Assembly: GCA_949825045.1 (NCBI GenBank)
Contig: OX463815.1
Location: 31,859,356-31,923,355, forward strand
DNA from: Argyresthia goedartella
Taxonomy: Eukaryota; Arthropoda; Insecta; Lepidoptera; Argyresthiidae
Reading direction: 5' to 3'
DNA length: 64,000 nucleotides
The translations under genes and the position numbers were made by a program. The notes beneath the pieces were generated by a model. It worked only from the letters and a program-made list of their open reading frames with translations, ran no database searches and was not told the DNA's origin. Below, piece after piece: positions 21,215 through 32,060 of this stretch (positions are counted from its first letter, which is position 1; each line of letters begins with the position of its first letter).

Positions 21215-21510
21215 TTTACAACTGACTTCAAAAAGGAGGAGGTTCTCAATTCGTCTGTTTTGTGTGTGTGTGTGTTTGTTACGCGATTACTCCGTCAAAT
21301 ATAAACCGATTTTGATGATTCTTATTTTGATTGGTAGGTCATACATCAGAGGTGGTCCCATACAAATTGATTCAGCGCTTTTTGAAAAAATCTACAAATA
21401 CAAAAAAAACATACATTTGGTTCCGTGCAGCAAAATTTTTGATGAGGACTTTTCATTCGCACCCCGACCGGGGAGGACGAAATAGGGCTTCAACTTTAAG
21501 TCAGTTTTAT
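21215..21510 (+). mobile_element. RTE-like LINE 3' end, copy 1
   Basis: ACTTCAAAAAGGAGGAGGTT then CTCAATTCGTCTG, a TG run, GTTTGTTACGCGATTACTCC and the GATGAGGACTTTTCAT and CACCCCGACCGGGGAGGA stretches recur at 60880-61230 and, reversed, at 37140-37345. The assignment to RTE-type non-LTR elements is from memory of similar insect repeats. No protein frame remains. Confidence 0.5.
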
Positions 21511-21597
21511 ACTCGGTCGGTCGGGCATCAGAAAATGAATTTTCACCTGTATTTCAAAATCCACACTAGTATTTACAGCCATTAAAAAAATGCACAA

Positions 21598-21725
21598 GTT
21601 GTATTTTTAGCTGCGGCAATGGGCTAGCCTCCTGTCACGCTAATGTAAAAGTGAATACCAGGCTAAACGTGGGCACAATGTGCCTCTGCCAACCCCTATG
21701 GCAAAAGGCACTATGATATGTGTTG
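21598..21725 (+). mobile_element. SINE-3 3' fragment
   Basis: GCTGCGGCAATGGGCTAGCC then TCCTGTCACGC, AAACGTGGGCACAATGTGCC and a diverged end are family features. Confidence 0.6.
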
Positions 21726-21834
21726 ATAATTTACTACTTTCTTTTCGTGCCGAAGCCTTGCCTTAATACCAGAGGTTGGAATCTCGACCGAGTATAAAAA
21801 AAACCTCCAGTCTTGAATGTTAAACCTAGTTTAA

Positions 21835-22087
21835 TTTAGACCTTGCTGTTAATAGTTTTGTAATTATTTGTTCCTGCTTATTAATCATAACAATTAATTT
21901 TTTCATATTTGTATTAGTTAAGCACAACCTATTTTTAAAAGAGATCTAAAAATCAATCTGTGGGAGTTTCTACGCCCTTCTTCTCCCACAGTGGTCCAAT
22001 GTAGAGAAGAGGCAAAAAATGACGTTTGCTAAGTATATGTAAATATCTACAGTAATAAAGTACTATGACTATGACTATGACTATGAG
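21835..22087 (+). mobile_element. 5'-truncated LINE 3' end with ATGACT tail (family of 43809-45457)
   Basis: The sequence is the near-perfect reverse complement of 43850-44055: ACCTTGCTGTTAATAGTTTT, GTTAAGCACAACCTATTTTT, CTGTGGGAGTTTCTACGCCC, GAGAAGAGGCAAAAAATGAC. It ends with four ATGACT units, the type of short-repeat tail seen on the other copies. Confidence 0.8.
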
Positions 22088-22279
22088 TTGTAATAAAAAC
22101 AAACAAAACTTCAGTCACAAAAGGACTATCTACGAGTATATTAAGAATTTCTTGTATTCAAAATGCCTGCGGGCCTATCGCGCTTTTTCTTCTTTTTAGA
22201 GCAACATCCCTCAACACAAGATATCACTTTTGTGACGTTATCGTAAATGAAAATCGGTTCGGCAGCAAGTACCGTACAA

Positions 22280-22803
22280 GCAACTTCTCTTGAGAAGAAT
22301 TCTTTTTTTTAATGTTTCGATACCTAGAAAATCATTTGAGAATTATTACTGGAATATCTAGCGACGTTCCTACCTATCCCACCTCTCCGATCCCTACCTG
22401 TCCTTAATGCGATGAACGCTTTAAGGACACATTGACATGAACGCTTTAACATTACACAATAATTAATAAATTTTATCGAATTTAAAGAATTTTCACGAAA
22501 AAGATGACGTCATAGTGGGTCCGCCATTTTGAATTTTAAAAAACTGATGAAAGATTCGAAACCAGCACCCTCAAAAACCCACATCTACCCCTCAATACTT
22601 GGAATTACATACAAAATTAACGTTGCGTGTTCAAAAAAGTCAGTTTTTTACAAATAAAAAACGAACCGCTGGACCGATTTTTTCTAGACTCCTTTCAGAT
22701 CTAAGTCATGACGTGGCGTATCGATTGATATGGTCATCAAAGCGATTCGGTCCAGTAGTTATTGAGAAAACGAATTCCATAATTTTGATCACGTACATAC
22801 GTA

Positions 22804-22841
<38 letters not shown>

Positions 22842-22955
22842 TCACTCTAAAAATGATTGCAAATGATTCTCCAGGTCTTAAAACGTAAAGAAAACACAAA
22901 ATTACCTATTTCAATTTTCAGACCTATTATAATAACTTCTCAAGAGAAGTTAAAA
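22280..22955. mobile_element. Unclassified element with palindromic ends and internal CA repeat
   Basis: Both ends carry a near-identical palindrome: AACTTCTCTTGAGAAGAA at 22282 and AACTTCTCAAGAGAAGTT at 22934. In between lie GGACCGATTTTTTCTAGACT (RTE-like 3' phrasing) and a CA microsatellite. The repeated ends suggest the limits of one element; no frame or target duplication was confirmed. Confidence 0.4.
22807..22837. repeat. (AC)n microsatellite
   Basis: About 15 uninterrupted AC units follow CATACGTACGT. Confidence 0.95.
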
Positions 22956-23164
22956 AAGAGGACAAGATGGTCGTGTACATACATCGTAAGTGAGAAACAG
23001 ATTTAGCTGGTCGGTGCTATAATTCCGTTGCTTTCTGTACTTATATTGTGATACTTTTATTTCAAAGCAGTATGACTTTTCTGCGTGGAAAAAAAGACAA
23101 AACCAGAGCGATTTGTGGTGCAAAATAATGAACATTAGTCTCTCAAACGATTCTTGTGAAATTT

Positions 23165-23335
23165 TGTGAGGTTCGATTATATCTGTGGGAATTTCTTCGC
23201 CCTTCTTCTCCTACAGTAGTTCAATGTAGAAAAGAGGCAAAAAATTATGTTTGCTAAGTATATGCATAGAGTAATAATATAAAGGTATATGTAAATATCT
23301 ACAGTAATAAATAAATTTGACTTTGACTTTGATTA
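23165..23335 (+). mobile_element. 5'-truncated LINE 3' end with TTTGAC tail
   Basis: CTGTGGGAATTTCTTCGCCC then TTCTTCTCCTACAG, GAAAAGAGGCAAAAAATTAT and TATGTAAATATCTACAGTAA match 21960-22060. The tail has TTTGACTTTGACTTTGATTA, within which a SINE-3 inserted. Confidence 0.75.
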
Positions 23336-23608
23336 CACACTCATACACACATAGCGTCACGCCTTTTCCTATACGGGGTGGCAGAGGCACAATTGTGCCC
23401 ACTTTGAGCCAGTTATTCAATTATCCATTTTGCGTGACAGGGGGCTAGCCCATCGCCGCAGCTATGGAGTAATGAAGGTTTCCTCACAATGTTTTCCATC
23501 ACCGTTAGAACGTCCGTATAATGTGCTTAACATTAATTAATTATCTCATTGGTACATGGTCAGGAATCGAAGCTGCGTCTCCTGTGTGAAAAGCAAGAAT
23601 GAAACCCA
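23336..23608 (-). mobile_element. SINE-3 copy, nearly full length, with 12-bp target duplication
   Basis: TGACTTTGATTA occurs at 23324-23335 and 23609-23620, directly flanking the SINE. On the minus strand the B-box-like part of the head, body and 3' end (GAGGCACAATTGTGCCCACT in plus orientation) are all present; the first bases of the tRNA-like head are missing. It inserted into the tail of the LINE copy at 23165-23335. Confidence 0.8.
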
Positions 23609-23939
23609 TGACTTTGATTATTATATGTATAAGATTTTGGGGATTAGGGGTGGATTTGGGGTTTAAAAACCAATACAGCCCTTGGACATGACAGATTTTA
23701 ATAAATGAGGCATCGTTGGATTCATGGAGACCGCGAGAGAAAACCCAATATGTTGTATTTTGAATCACAAATGTAGTTTATGATGAGAACCTTTCGCACG
23801 GAAATGTCACGGGGCGGTTTATTCGAAGTCTTGACATTTTATAATTTCTAATTGATATTTAAATATATTTTGACGAAGCGTGTGTGGATAGTATTTTGAT
23901 TCTTATGATTTTTTATGAGTTGTAAATAAATAAACCATT
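23609..23939. other. No feature recognised
   Basis: Only the right target duplication of the SINE (23609-23620) can be named. The rest is unannotated AT-rich DNA. Confidence 0.5.
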
Positions 23940-24210
23940 TGAGTTTACAAAGTTATAGGTGCGGCTACTTTCATGCTCCATGTACGTAACCAGGTGTTCA
24001 TAAGTTTGTATGTGGTATTGAAAGCAAATGCAGTCGGTTTATTTGTTTTTTTTTTTGGTTTTATAATGATTCCACTTGTTCATCCGATAAACTACAAGGA
24101 GTCCGAGGTGTGTGGTTGTAAAATAATGAAAAACAAAACGCAAATTTCGTGTGTGGCTCGCGAGGTGTACAGCTCACTGAGACACAAGTTGTAATTGTAA
24201 GCGAGAGCAC
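23940..24210 (+). mobile_element. Dispersed repeat family X, copy 1
   Basis: ACAAAGTTATAGGTGCGGCT, GCTCCATGTACGTAACCAGG and CATAAGTTTGTATGTGGTAT recur at 55170-55270, in part at 34325-34430, and reversed at 46960-47060. The end GCTCGCGAGGTGTACAGCTC recurs at 55685. The mechanism of this family is unknown to me; non-autonomous Helitron-like is one possibility. Confidence 0.5.
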
Positions 24211-26929
24211 AATCTTACGGTTAGTCAAATGAATCATGTTCGTGATAGTTCTCCGCACTAATTATAATTTTAACAGTAACTCCTCTACCGTTGCGCGCGC
24301 CTCTCTTTCCTTCCCATTGCCCAAGAGGGAGTCAGAGCGAGAAAACAGATGTGGACAGAACGGTAGCGTACGTAAGCATCCCTCGTCAACCGAAACGGAA
24401 ATATGCAATAGAGAATAAGAAATGCCAACATATTTTATAATGAGTATTGGCTCTTAAGCCAGTGGAGTATGCTCTAGTATTGTGAGGTAGAGTTGCCAAA
24501 AGAAATTGGTGGAGTTTCACGACTGCTGATGCTTGGAAGTTTTCGTTGATAGGTTTTTTTGTCAAGCAAACAAATCTGCAACTTTCTTTGATTTACCTTC
24601 TATATAAGAATCATCTACTATGTACCTACATCTCTATCTAAATAATAATAATAACAGTCACAGAATTCCCTTTAGCAATATTTGATTATATGTAATTTGT
24701 TTTGGTATTACATAAAATAAAATTATCGTGTTAGTTGCCATACTCCTGATAATAGGTTTTTGTCTATTTTTATTTCCAGCCCAAAATTTATATACTAGAA
24801 TTTATATGGCAAAACAACGTTTGCAGGGTCCGCTAGTATTATACAAAATGTATTCAGTCTTCAATTATGTTTCACGATTAAAGACAAAGAAAAAAGGGTC
24901 CATAAAATAACACCTTAAATCTCGAGTTACATTTGATTTTTGCTTAAAAAATGCCGCCCTCCGCATCATATCCCAACTTCAGGCACGCGTGTTATATTTT
25001 TCCGCGAACCAGTTCGAAAACCAGCATAAGGCCCGTGAATTGGTAAAATTAGCAAATCGTTGATATTTTGGACACAACCATATTAAAATAAAGTACATAA
25101 CAGCTGACACTGCATAGCTGTAACGTCAGTGGCTGCCGCAGAACAGTGCGAAAATTGTGTACTTTTATTCTGTTTTCAAAAACCGCTAATTAATTCCTTA
25201 TTTCAAAAGGTTTTAAGATATTTTATATTTATATATTATATTTATATTAATATCAAGTTTCAGGTGAAAAAATAAACTATTTAGTTTTTTTTTGTATAGT
25301 TCCCATTGACACACAATGTTTTCAAACATACTCATTGAAGGAAAAGAATATCTTCATAAAATATATATTTTCGGGACTTGGGAAGTCTCTCCAAGAGGAT
25401 CAGCGCATTTTTCAAAACCCAACGACTTAATCCGGTCTCCAGAAGTAGGCTGCAGTTGGCAGCAAAGCCGAGATAACTACCTATTGTCGCTGTACACTCA
25501 CGAACAGGTCAATTTAAATTAGCAACATGTAGACCCTATTGCGCAAGAAATACAGTAGCTACAAAGTTCAGAAGGGGCCGGCGGACTGTACAGGCCATCA
25601 ATAACGACCGCTTTAGTTGATGCTTATTTTGAGTGTAACCTATTCATCCTTTTGTTTTGTCTTTGTGATGCAAGTGAAATATGGGTTTTTATTTTTCCAA
25701 GGCCTGTCATGTAAACAAATCGTTATGATCAAAACAAAGATTGGCTGGACCACCGATACACTACTGTCTAACACTCTTTATTTTACTTTCTTCGTCGTAA
25801 TATGAATAACATACCATTAAAAACTCGCTCTTTTTATCTCTATTCAAATCATTATAATTTTTTCTGTCTTCAATTATTTTCCTTTTCGTTTAATTCCGCT
25901 TCAACGCCACCCGGCTTAGTTGACACCGTGGTTTATGACAACTAGTAATTAGACCTGTCGATGGCTTGTCAATGACTGGTCAGTGGTCAGGACAGTTCCT
26001 GAGAGTTTCATGGGGAAAGCCGCTGGCTAGAATCGAGAGCGAAGCGAGTTCCGAGGCGGCTGCAGGGTAATTAGCTATATGTGAGTGGTGCAAGTCAAGA
26101 GCATGGCGTTTGGAAACTCACTACGTACTTCTTGATTTATATGCCTGCAACATTTTGCCAACACCGGAAATAAAAACTTGTAAACGAGGCGTTTATTGGC
26201 TTGCGTGAGTTGTTGTGGCGCTCGGTGAACAGTTGTTTCCCGGGGCTTGTGGCTACCAAGCAGAAGAGATTATGTCACCAGTGTGTGTTAATGAAGCCAA
26301 GTCTATGGCCCATCACAAAAAGAACCCAATGCTGAAGCAGGCTACTGAGTTGTAGTAGTCGTGTCAAAAGTCCTAATAGGGCAACTTTCAAAACTTCTGG
26401 CAGTCCGACACCCTGCAGCAACCTGCACTGTACCAGCTTGGTGTAGTACCCTTCGCTGGGGACTTTAATGACTACTTTAACAATAAAGAAGTTTCATAAA
26501 CATCGGCGCATTATCTATCTCTAGAAGCCATTCAGGGGTCGTAATAGGAGGACACCGTTGGCTCCTTATATCTAGATGTCCTGTTTAGCATTTTTACGTT
26601 TCCCGGTTTGTTATGCAGCTGGTGACAATCAGAGCCATAAAATGCATTTTTATTTTGCCATCTTATACCACTGTCAATCAGGAAGAGAAGAAAACGCTGA
26701 AACTTGCACCTATAGTCATTCTACGAACTTCAGATAGGGTAAATTTACATACACATCATGTTATTATGTACTTTGTTACAACGGAAAGTGACGTTTATAG
26801 TATTTTTATCTAATAATTGTATCTGTTTTTTTACGGTGTATATTCTTATCTTTGATGTTTGTGTGTGGGTGTGTGTGTGCATTTAATGTATTTATTTAAG
26901 TTTCTTGATGCAATCAATCTACAAAGAAG
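24211..26929. other. 2.7 kb with no supported gene
   Basis: A G+C-richer patch occurs at 24285-24390 (TTGCGCGCGCCTCTCTTTCC). A/T-rich runs occur at 25200-25290. A short frame at 25316-25522 contains GSAHFSKPNDLIRSPEVGCS but has no recognised domain and is not called. Nothing else stands out. Confidence 0.45.
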
Positions 26930-27086
26930 CCAGAGAAGGGCTCTCAACTACAGCTCATCACTTAACCAGTCCACCATCCGGGCAGGCGGCCGTCTGCGCG
27001 CGCGCCGCTACGCTTCACATTCCCGCCGCGAGTCGCCCGCGCAACTCCAGTGTACGGACTGAGGCGCCGGACCCTCAACACCCCGG
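26930..27086 (+). promoter_or_regulatory. CpG-rich island, possible 5' leader of a gene
   Basis: After long AT-rich DNA the sequence becomes dense in CpG (GCCGTCTGCGCGCGCGCCGC, CCGCGAGTCGCCCGCGCAAC). Together with the second island at 27720-27894 and its coding start, this could be promoter or 5' UTR of the same gene. No TATA box or initiator can be fixed with certainty. Confidence 0.35.
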
Positions 27087-27400
27087 CATCCTGTGTAGAC
27101 ACTGCAATCGGTAGATAGCCAGATACAAAGAGTGATCACTCGAAACCTTGAAAATCGTTTCTCCAACTATATACCTATACAGCAAGTGATTATGCGAAAC
27201 GTTTTCTAGTTTTCGTGTACATCTGTGAGATACTTCAACCGCTATGTTAGTTTTCAGTTCGCATTTGACATCCTGTGTAGACAGTCGTAACTGGTAGATA
27301 CTCAGATACATCAAGTGATGAAGCGAAACCTAGAAAGTTGTTTACGTGTACAGCTTGTTTGTTGTTGTTGTCGCTTGATTGTGAAACGTTGAAGAAAAAA
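27087..27400. repeat. Diverged tandem duplication, about 182-bp period
   Basis: CATCCTGTGTAGACA begins at 27087 and 27269, each followed by GGTAGATA, CAGATACA, AAGTGAT or AGTGAT and CGAAACCT. A weaker third match around 27180-27210 (CAGCAAGTGATTATGCGAAA) suggests an older shorter period. It lies between the two CpG-rich parts. Confidence 0.6.
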
Positions 27401-27799
27401 TTTGCAAAGTGATTTATTGGTTTTTCGGGAGAAAATAGAGAAATTAAAAGTGGCCGCGTCTTTGCCTTTGACTTCCCAAATCTTTGTCTCTTACAGCATT
27501 CACAAAACATTAGATGTATCAAAAATATTAGAACTATCTCATGATTTCTACCCATATTCAATCCCGGTTGAAAATCAGGCGGAGTGTCATCAATAACAAT
27601 TCCTAGTTCAGCATAAATTAAATCTCAGACCAAACTTAAATCATTTCAGACCAATTGTGAAAATTCCAATCACAAATACTCTCTGAGCGGCAAAATTTCA
27701 GTTCAATCCGCCAACTCAAGGTGGCTGCGCGCCCTGAGGGACTGTCTACACGGTGTCGGCGGGTGCGCGTGTGTGTGTGACGGTGATGGGGTAGGGACG

Positions 27800-27894
27800 A
27801 TGGGCGCCGGCCACAGCGCGGAGGGCGAGGGCGGCGCGTACGCCAGCGACCCGCCCGCCCAGGACCGTAGGAAGGGCAATCAGAAGAGACGGAG
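27800..27894 (+). CDS. Probable first coding exon of an unidentified host gene (myristoylation-type N-terminus)
   Basis: The exon encodes 31 residues plus two bases of a further codon: MGAGHSAEGEGG, then an acidic to polar stretch, and a basic end KGNQKRR. Gly2 and Ser6 fit the N-myristoylation pattern, so the protein could be membrane-anchored. ATG lies in a strong context (A at -3, G at +4), inside a CpG-rich segment that starts near 27720. The exon ends CGGAG with the donor GTGGGT at 27895, phase 2. A polypyrimidine-poor acceptor-like TTTCAG at about 27694 may begin the exon. No later exon could be placed in the window. The rest of the protein is unknown, so I name no gene. Alternative: a G+C-rich chance frame, since 95 bp is short. 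Confidence 0.45.
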
Positions 27895-28509
27895 GTGGGT
27901 ACTACCCTTAACACTAACGTTCTCATTTATACAAATTGACAGAACATTTTGTCGCGCTTTGCGCGACTTTGCGCCACATCGCTGATATATCGCCTAAAAA
28001 GTCGTCTCGTGAGCACAGGCCGTAAGTAGTTGTTAACGAATGGCTTGTCTGGTACAAAAACGCTAAACAATTAACCTGAATAGAAGCAACAGGTACAAAA
28101 TAACACACTATAAAATTGAATATTGAATGTAGTATATAAACGTGCACAAAGTGTGTATTGGTGTATCTGTAATTCCGTGCCGCTTGATCCGTTCAGCTCT
28201 AGAAATGGGACCAATCTTGACATTGATGTCTTCAGTCTTCATGCTTCATAGGAGAATAATAAAGAAGCGGTGTAATTGGTTTCAAGTGTATTAGTCTTGC
28301 TGAAGTTTTGGGAGGCGCCCAACATAGTTGAATTACAAGAGGAACATTATTGGTATTTAAGGTTTGTTGTTAAACCTTTAATTGGACTGAAGGATCGTAC
28401 ATCCCACCAGACTTTCAACTTTACAACTTGATAATAAATACGAAAACCAATTAAAAATTCTGCATGCTTCAGCTTCAATTTTTTTATTCAAAATAGATTC
28501 TTATGAACA
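27895..28509. other. Presumed intron or intergenic DNA
   Basis: No frame or repeat family was recognised, apart from a phrase at 28390-28450 (GGACTGAAGGATCGTACATC and AATACGAAAACC) that recurs in variant form at 52530-52600. Confidence 0.45.
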
Positions 28510-29215
28510 CTTTTTGAATGTCATTTCAATCTATATAATGCAAGAAAAACTACTACCACTTCGGAAAGTGTTGTGGCAGCGGAGAAGAAGCGGCGCGAGA
28601 AACTCGTACACTGCAACAAGGCCTACTTTTCTTTTCTATTTTTTTTTCAAAAATAGGTTTTGTGTTGCAATCGTGTGGTTCTTGTGATGCGCTGGAAAAT
28701 CAGAGCTCCCATTATCTTGCTAGCTTTGTCATTAATGTAATCATCTAACCTATAATATACTTTATCTACACACGTATCATAAACCCTCTTTACTGCGTAC
28801 AAAAACCGCACGTTACGATCAGCATAATGTTAAACTACTTTGTAAAAACTCATTTCTTATCTGAATATTGAACATTATGACCATAATGTGTAAATTTTCT
28901 ACACAATATGACATTCAAATTTTGGACGCCGACGCCCGCCTGCATGCCGCCCCTACTTTGTCTGTGATGTTGGAACCTACTACAGAGCAAGCTAAACAAC
29001 TCAATGCCACAATGCCGGTCAAACATGCGGTTCCTGAACACATCAAAGAGAGCTTATGATATGTGTGTAGATAAACGAATGTATGTAACTGTACATAATT
29101 AGGCATTAAAACTCTCGAGTGATAATATTCGATATATGACACTCTCGAGTTTTGATGCCCTCCATTATGTATCAGTCACATAAACTACTATTATAACATA
29201 GTGTTTTTTTAACAA
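28510..29215 (+). mobile_element. Composite repeat, long copy 2
   Basis: It aligns with 42530-43310 over its whole length. The first part (AATCTATATAATGCAAGAAA, GCGGCGCGAGAAACTCGTAC) looks like a LINE 3' UTR. The second part lies between inverted ends at 28773 and 29054-29073 (TTATGATATGTGTGTAGATA). The third is the GGCATTAAAACTCTCGAGT hairpin (about 29101-29162) with its own loop sequence. It retains an uninterrupted TTAA at 29209-29212, where copy 3 carries an insertion. Confidence 0.7.
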
Positions 29216-29339
29216 TGCCTTTAAATTTATTTTTTGACAATATCTCTTCAGGTATTTTGTTAACTTATTGTATACTTAGACCCACAAATGAAGTGCTGAC
29301 TTTAGCTAGTCTATAGTAAGGTTGAACAAATTTTATTTC

Positions 29340-30110
29340 CGCTTCTTATATTATTTCGCTTGTGCCTGTCAACATTTTAGTGAAGCTATTTATGTTCTTC
29401 CTAAAGTACATGATATTAGCATAAATATATTGACACGGTATCATGTATATAGTATATATAGTCATAATGCTAATCTCTTTGAACAGCTCCCTCAGGGAGC
29501 AGTTCGGCCCCACAGCAAAATTCCACAGGACATAATGCTGTGGAAATAACTAAAGTAAACAAGTCTCGCCGTAGCTACATCCGTCAGATGTCTGATTTGT
29601 CTCACAGCATATGCAGCTGAACTTAGTCTTCCCGATAAAGATGTAATATGAGGGCTCCATTGTAGTTTCGAGTCGAGTGTTATCCCCAGGAAAACTGTAC
29701 TATCAGTAAACTCTAACTTATCATTATTTAATATAACATAATTTTTTAAGGAATTGAGATTAGGCAAAGTGAATTTTATACATTTAGTTTTTTTCGCATT
29801 AATCACATTTGTAGATTGTTAACAGTAAACCAATTATGAAGTTGTCCAAGAGCTTTATTTACTCCTTCATAGTTCTGTACATGTCGATCTACTTTAAATA
29901 TAAGAGATGTATCATCAGCAAATAACACAAATAAAAAAAATAAGAAAGAACCTAATATGGAACCTTGAGGCACGCCAATTTTCACGCTAGATCCTAATGA
30001 TTAGGTTCTGTAAATCTGAACCTTCTGAATTCTATTATCCAAATAAGAACTCAACAGTTCTAGAGTTTGTTTTTTTTAAATACCGTAGTGTTCCAGTTTT
30101 AACAGTAAAG
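29340..30110 (-). pseudogene. Decayed LINE ORF2 (reverse transcriptase), same family as 44069-45457
   Basis: Read on the minus strand the remains follow the intact copy: LLKLEHYGI then a stop, LELLSSYLDNRIQK, another stop, SSVKIGVPQGSILG, LFADDTSLIFKVDR with the catalytic FADD, KTKCIKFTLPN, FLGITLDSKLQWSPHI and LLWGRTA. About 70 bp are deleted next, and the match resumes SLRELFKEISIMTI, ending near KNINSFTKM. At least two stops, one frameshift near 29803 and both ends missing make it dead. A short deletion removes the usual YINDLP segment before FADD. Confidence 0.85.
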
Positions 30111-31469
30111 CCAATTAATGGTGAACGGGTACGTGATTTCGTACCTGTATCGTATATAGTTCCGAATACTTTGTATTTACGCAACCAAATGTTTATATCC
30201 TCACGGCTATACCTATCCCTGATTAGGGGTAGCTAGTGATCCTATATTGGTTCTTTTTTCCTATTTACCCTAAAAACAAATATAAAAAGTAAAAGGTTGT
30301 ACGTGTCTTTCATTCAGCACCTTGTATTCAAATAGGGACAAAGACGAAACAAACGTTTTAACTGGTTGTTAAAACTAACAGGCTTTTGTGAACAGCGTTG
30401 TTAAACCAGTTGTACGCAGTTAAGATCCTTAGATCTTACTACGAGAGTAAAGTCTGCTGAATTCTCTAACATTCACAAACTATTTAGACTTGTATTTAGA
30501 TTTTGGAATATATTTCGCGCTGCATAAACCCTTATTGACTCTTATCTACCGTGAATAGTGGAAGAATCTCAAACATTACACGTCCATTGTAGCAAACAGA
30601 AACTGTAGTCCTATTCCGTATTTTTATCATCTCCCGACACCTTTCGATTGATGTTTTGAAAGATGGTTCGCCAACTTAATGTCAGGTTTGAACAATCAGA
30701 ATGCGATTATTAATTAGTGACTTCTACTTAATAATCGCGACCTAATTTAAAGCGACTGTAATTTGAATGTGAAATGAATCGGGATATGTCAAGAGATACC
30801 GAATCAAACTACTAAAAGTAAAAAAGTAAAAATTGGTTTAATCATAAAAACAAGTCCATTAAGTAGGGTTTCTTAAGGGTAACCTGTGTCATGTGAGACA
30901 GGGTCTTCCCGTTTTAAAGTTTAACAATCTGTTCTTGTTGCACAGGCCACAATAGAAAAAATAAAAAATAAAAAATTGTTTCCAAATGAAAGAAAAGCTA
31001 CTGCATAAAGTTTGTTGTGTATCAGAAAGTGCAAGCACGAATAGTTACAGTGTGTTTTAATTACAAGACCGTTTAGTGCATTTTTTTCAATTTAGAAATC
31101 ACTTGCCTAATACTGGAAGAAACTATCGCAATGAAGCATGCACACCCGAAAAAATACATGTTCATCGCAAGAGTGTATTGAAGCTACACATTTCCTGAAA
31201 TATGAACTTGAAAGTGGTCTAACTAAGTTTCTTATTACCTTTAATAACCAAAATATACCACTATAATTAACTCCCCGAACTCGTGTAACCTTTCGTTGTG
31301 ATAAATTGCGCTGAATGATTTATGAACTTCAAAGTATATCCGCTATCTTATTTTCGTAACATCGTTATACAAAGGTTGACGCATAATTGTCACTCTTGCA
31401 AATTTGGCAGGTTGGCATAAAACTGAGAAACGTCAAGATGTTTTCGTTGTTAAAGTAAATAAGTGCCAC
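30111..31469. other. No feature recognised
   Basis: AT-rich DNA without a frame above noise. A pair of GATCCTTAGATCTTAC-like phrases near 30424 is too short to interpret. Confidence 0.5.
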
Positions 31470-31564
31470 AAGCTAGAAAGCGGAATACGACTTAACTCGA
31501 GTAAACTTTGACAACTCCATATAAATTTGCATGGTGTTGAGTCTTATTCCGCCTTCTAGCTAGT
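31470..31564. mobile_element. Small foldback MITE
   Basis: AGCTAGAAAGCGGAATACGA (31471-31490) pairs with the reverse of TCTTATTCCGCCTTCTAGCT (31542-31561), arms of about 24 bp with two or three mismatches around a 45-nt spacer. Confidence 0.65.
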
Positions 31565-31904
31565 CGCCCTAAGGGTAATAAAAAAAAACAAGACGTCGAT
31601 AGAATCATCAAATGACTTGTTTGGTATTCTCTTAATTAAAACGAAACAAATGGAAATCCGTTGGTGTTCTAATAGCTTTCCACTGGGTTGCGTTAATAAC
31701 ATATGTATCATCAACGTAAATAGAAGAATACCAATTTAAACTGTACAATTTAAGTGAAAGTGAAATGGAAATAGAATTTAATTTTTTATCAATTAGATTT
31801 GAGTAAAAAAATTAGTCATCTTACCGGAGCTGGAAAATATTACACCTAATTTAACTATGTAGAAGCCCTGTACTTTACCCCTGCTGACAGGCTGACAGGA
31901 TGTG

Positions 31905-32060
31905 ATAGTTGGGTGATGTGAAGACCTAAACATTCATTTACTTGTATATAAATTGCTTCTGGAGCCACACGGGGATAGCTCGATGTCATGATAATCAGAA
32001 ACACCGAAATCCCTTCCATTGGTTCGCCTTCGCCTTTAAGAATCCCACATACCGGCACCG
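31905..32060 (-). mobile_element. Degenerate SINE-2 copy
   Basis: ATTCATTTACTTGTATATAA, ATTGCTTCTGGAGCCACACG and CAGAAACACCG keep the order of SINE-2 phrases, but the head is hardly recognisable. Confidence 0.4.

Noticed and set aside
27636..27926. 96-codon Arg-rich frame on the minus strand
   Set aside because: It is opposite the CpG-rich island and the proposed exon; its composition is explained by G+C content. No start context or motif.
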